38,874 bases of DNA from NCBI GenBank assembly GCA_001776935.1, contig MFDN01000001.1:357449-396322 (forward strand), written 5' to 3'. The notes under the pieces are model-generated. The model was not told where the DNA came from, searched no databases, and saw only the letters and a program-made list of their open reading frames with translations. Made by a program: the position numbers and the translations under genes. This DNA comes from Candidatus Daviesbacteria bacterium RIFCSPLOWO2_01_FULL_39_23. Its GTDB lineage: Bacteria > Patescibacteriota > Microgenomatia > Daviesbacterales > UBA10151. Numbering within the stretch: the stretch's first letter is position 1; each line of letters begins with the position of its first letter. Shown here piece after piece: positions 38,354-38,874 of this stretch.

Positions 38354-38874
38354 ATGGATAACCTGCCCAATGATCCATCAAATCCAAACAACGGAAACAA
38401 CAACAATCCACCTGCCTCGCCTGACGGCAGTCAAGGCGGGCCCCCGCCATTTGGTTCCGGCTTTGCCCCTCACACCAACCCAATAGATCCAAATAACTCG
38501 TACCAAGCCCAACCACCTCAACAACCAGCTCCTCCTGTCCCAAATCTCCCCAATACCCTTAACACCCCCTTGTCCTCCGAAGCCTTGGCGAAGGAGGATG
38601 AAAACCCTGATGCTTTAAAACACGAACACTATTCAGAAGCAGCCCAAAACAAACCAAGAGATGAACATGGCCACTTCAAGAGCAACAGCTCGCAAGCTCC
38701 GCTTATTCATACTAATCCAGATCCCCAAACACCCCCAACTTCCCCTAATCCCCCAAATCCTTCTTTACCCAGCGAAGCTTCAACGAAGTCGGGCTTTCTC
38801 CCTCCCATCATTGAAATAAATCAAAATACTAAACCTACTGAAAAAGAAGACCCTCCTCTTTTTGGCTTCTTTCT
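38354..38874 (+). CDS. Pro/Asn-rich low-complexity protein, partial (runs off right edge)
   Basis: Missing from the track because no stop lies in the window; the track's 38292-38486 is a shadow. 173 codons are visible from ATG 38354: MDNLPNDPSNPNNGNNNNPP, long Pro/Asn/Gln tracts, then SSEALAKEDENPD and SLPSEASTKSGFLPPI. It is an intrinsically disordered N-terminal region, probably ahead of a TM or folded domain beyond the edge. Three repeat-like GC-rich words are embedded in frame (around 38416-38442, 38573-38598 and 38769-38793), resembling small palindromic elements that insert into coding sequence. Start fixed by the promoter. Confidence 0.75.
   Translation, partial: MDNLPNDPSNPNNGNNNNPPASPDGSQGGPPPFGSGFAPHTNPIDPNNSYQAQPPQQPAPPVPNLPNTLNTPLSSEALAKEDENPDALKHEHYSEAAQNKPRDEHGHFKSNSSQAPLIHTNPDPQTPPTSPNPPNPSLPSEASTKSGFLPPIIEINQNTKPTEKEDPPLFGFF

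Overview
The window reads as a chromosomal segment of a small-genome Patescibacteria/CPR bacterium, most likely of the Microgenomates group. The reasons are the short AT-rich genes, the gatC-gatA-gatB route to Gln/Asn-tRNA, a lemA-htpX pair, an archaeal-type PEP carboxylase, a Nudix hydrolase, short hypothetical proteins and very large surface proteins. TGA is a normal stop here (it ends gatC, gatA, rplS and the rhomboid gene). The lineage assignment is inference; no 16S gene is present.

Layout. 0-6.4 kb (minus strand): a MEMO-family gene cut by the left edge, a 1691-aa alpha-2-macroglobulin (A2M) with an intein-like Hint domain where the bait region should be, and a rhomboid protease. 6.5-12.2 kb: small hypothetical gene, tRNA-Thr(CGT), a MASE3-PAS histidine kinase with a single-domain response regulator, a LysM protein, tRNA-Asp(GTC), a TPR protein and a phosphoribosyltransferase-like protein. 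12.3-28.4 kb is a housekeeping core: polX, lemA, htpX, gatC, a GIY-YIG mobile element, gatA, a second small repeat element, gatB, dnaE, rplS, ppcA, yraN, a UDP-sugar dehydrogenase, a Nudix hydrolase, a broken ORF and an MgtC/DUF4010 transporter-like protein. 28.4-31.1 kb (minus strand) is a gene graveyard: five genes each broken by a nonsense codon, frameshift or truncation. 31.2-35.3 kb is a 1366-aa cell-surface subtilase with Asp-box repeats and a DUF1554 tail. 35.3-36.8 kb is a small mobile-looking patch (DUF2958 protein, a 55-aa ORF with a perfect Shine-Dalgarno, a relaxation-protein-like remnant). 37.0-37.95 kb has no convincing gene but is dense in perfect palindromes. The right end has a small membrane protein and a Pro/Asn-rich protein cut by the edge.

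The main genome-scale signal is in start sites. About seventeen genes have a -10 hexamer, often extended (TGnTAnnnT), ending only 5-10 nt (mostly 6-9 nt) before the start codon, so their mRNAs should be leaderless. In two places the ORF track's TTG 'start' is really the -35 TTGACA. The exceptions with good Shine-Dalgarno sequences are the histidine kinase, gatB, the DUF2958 gene and the 55-aa ORF.

The strongest candidate for undescribed biology is the A2M with a Hint domain in its bait position. It keeps the self-cleavage residues but has Glu instead of a splicing nucleophile after the terminal Asn. The gatCAB operon is also unusual: both intergenic gaps hold inverted-repeat elements that abut or overlap the gat stop and start codons, and gatB is preceded by a near-copy of its own start that can form an alternative hairpin.
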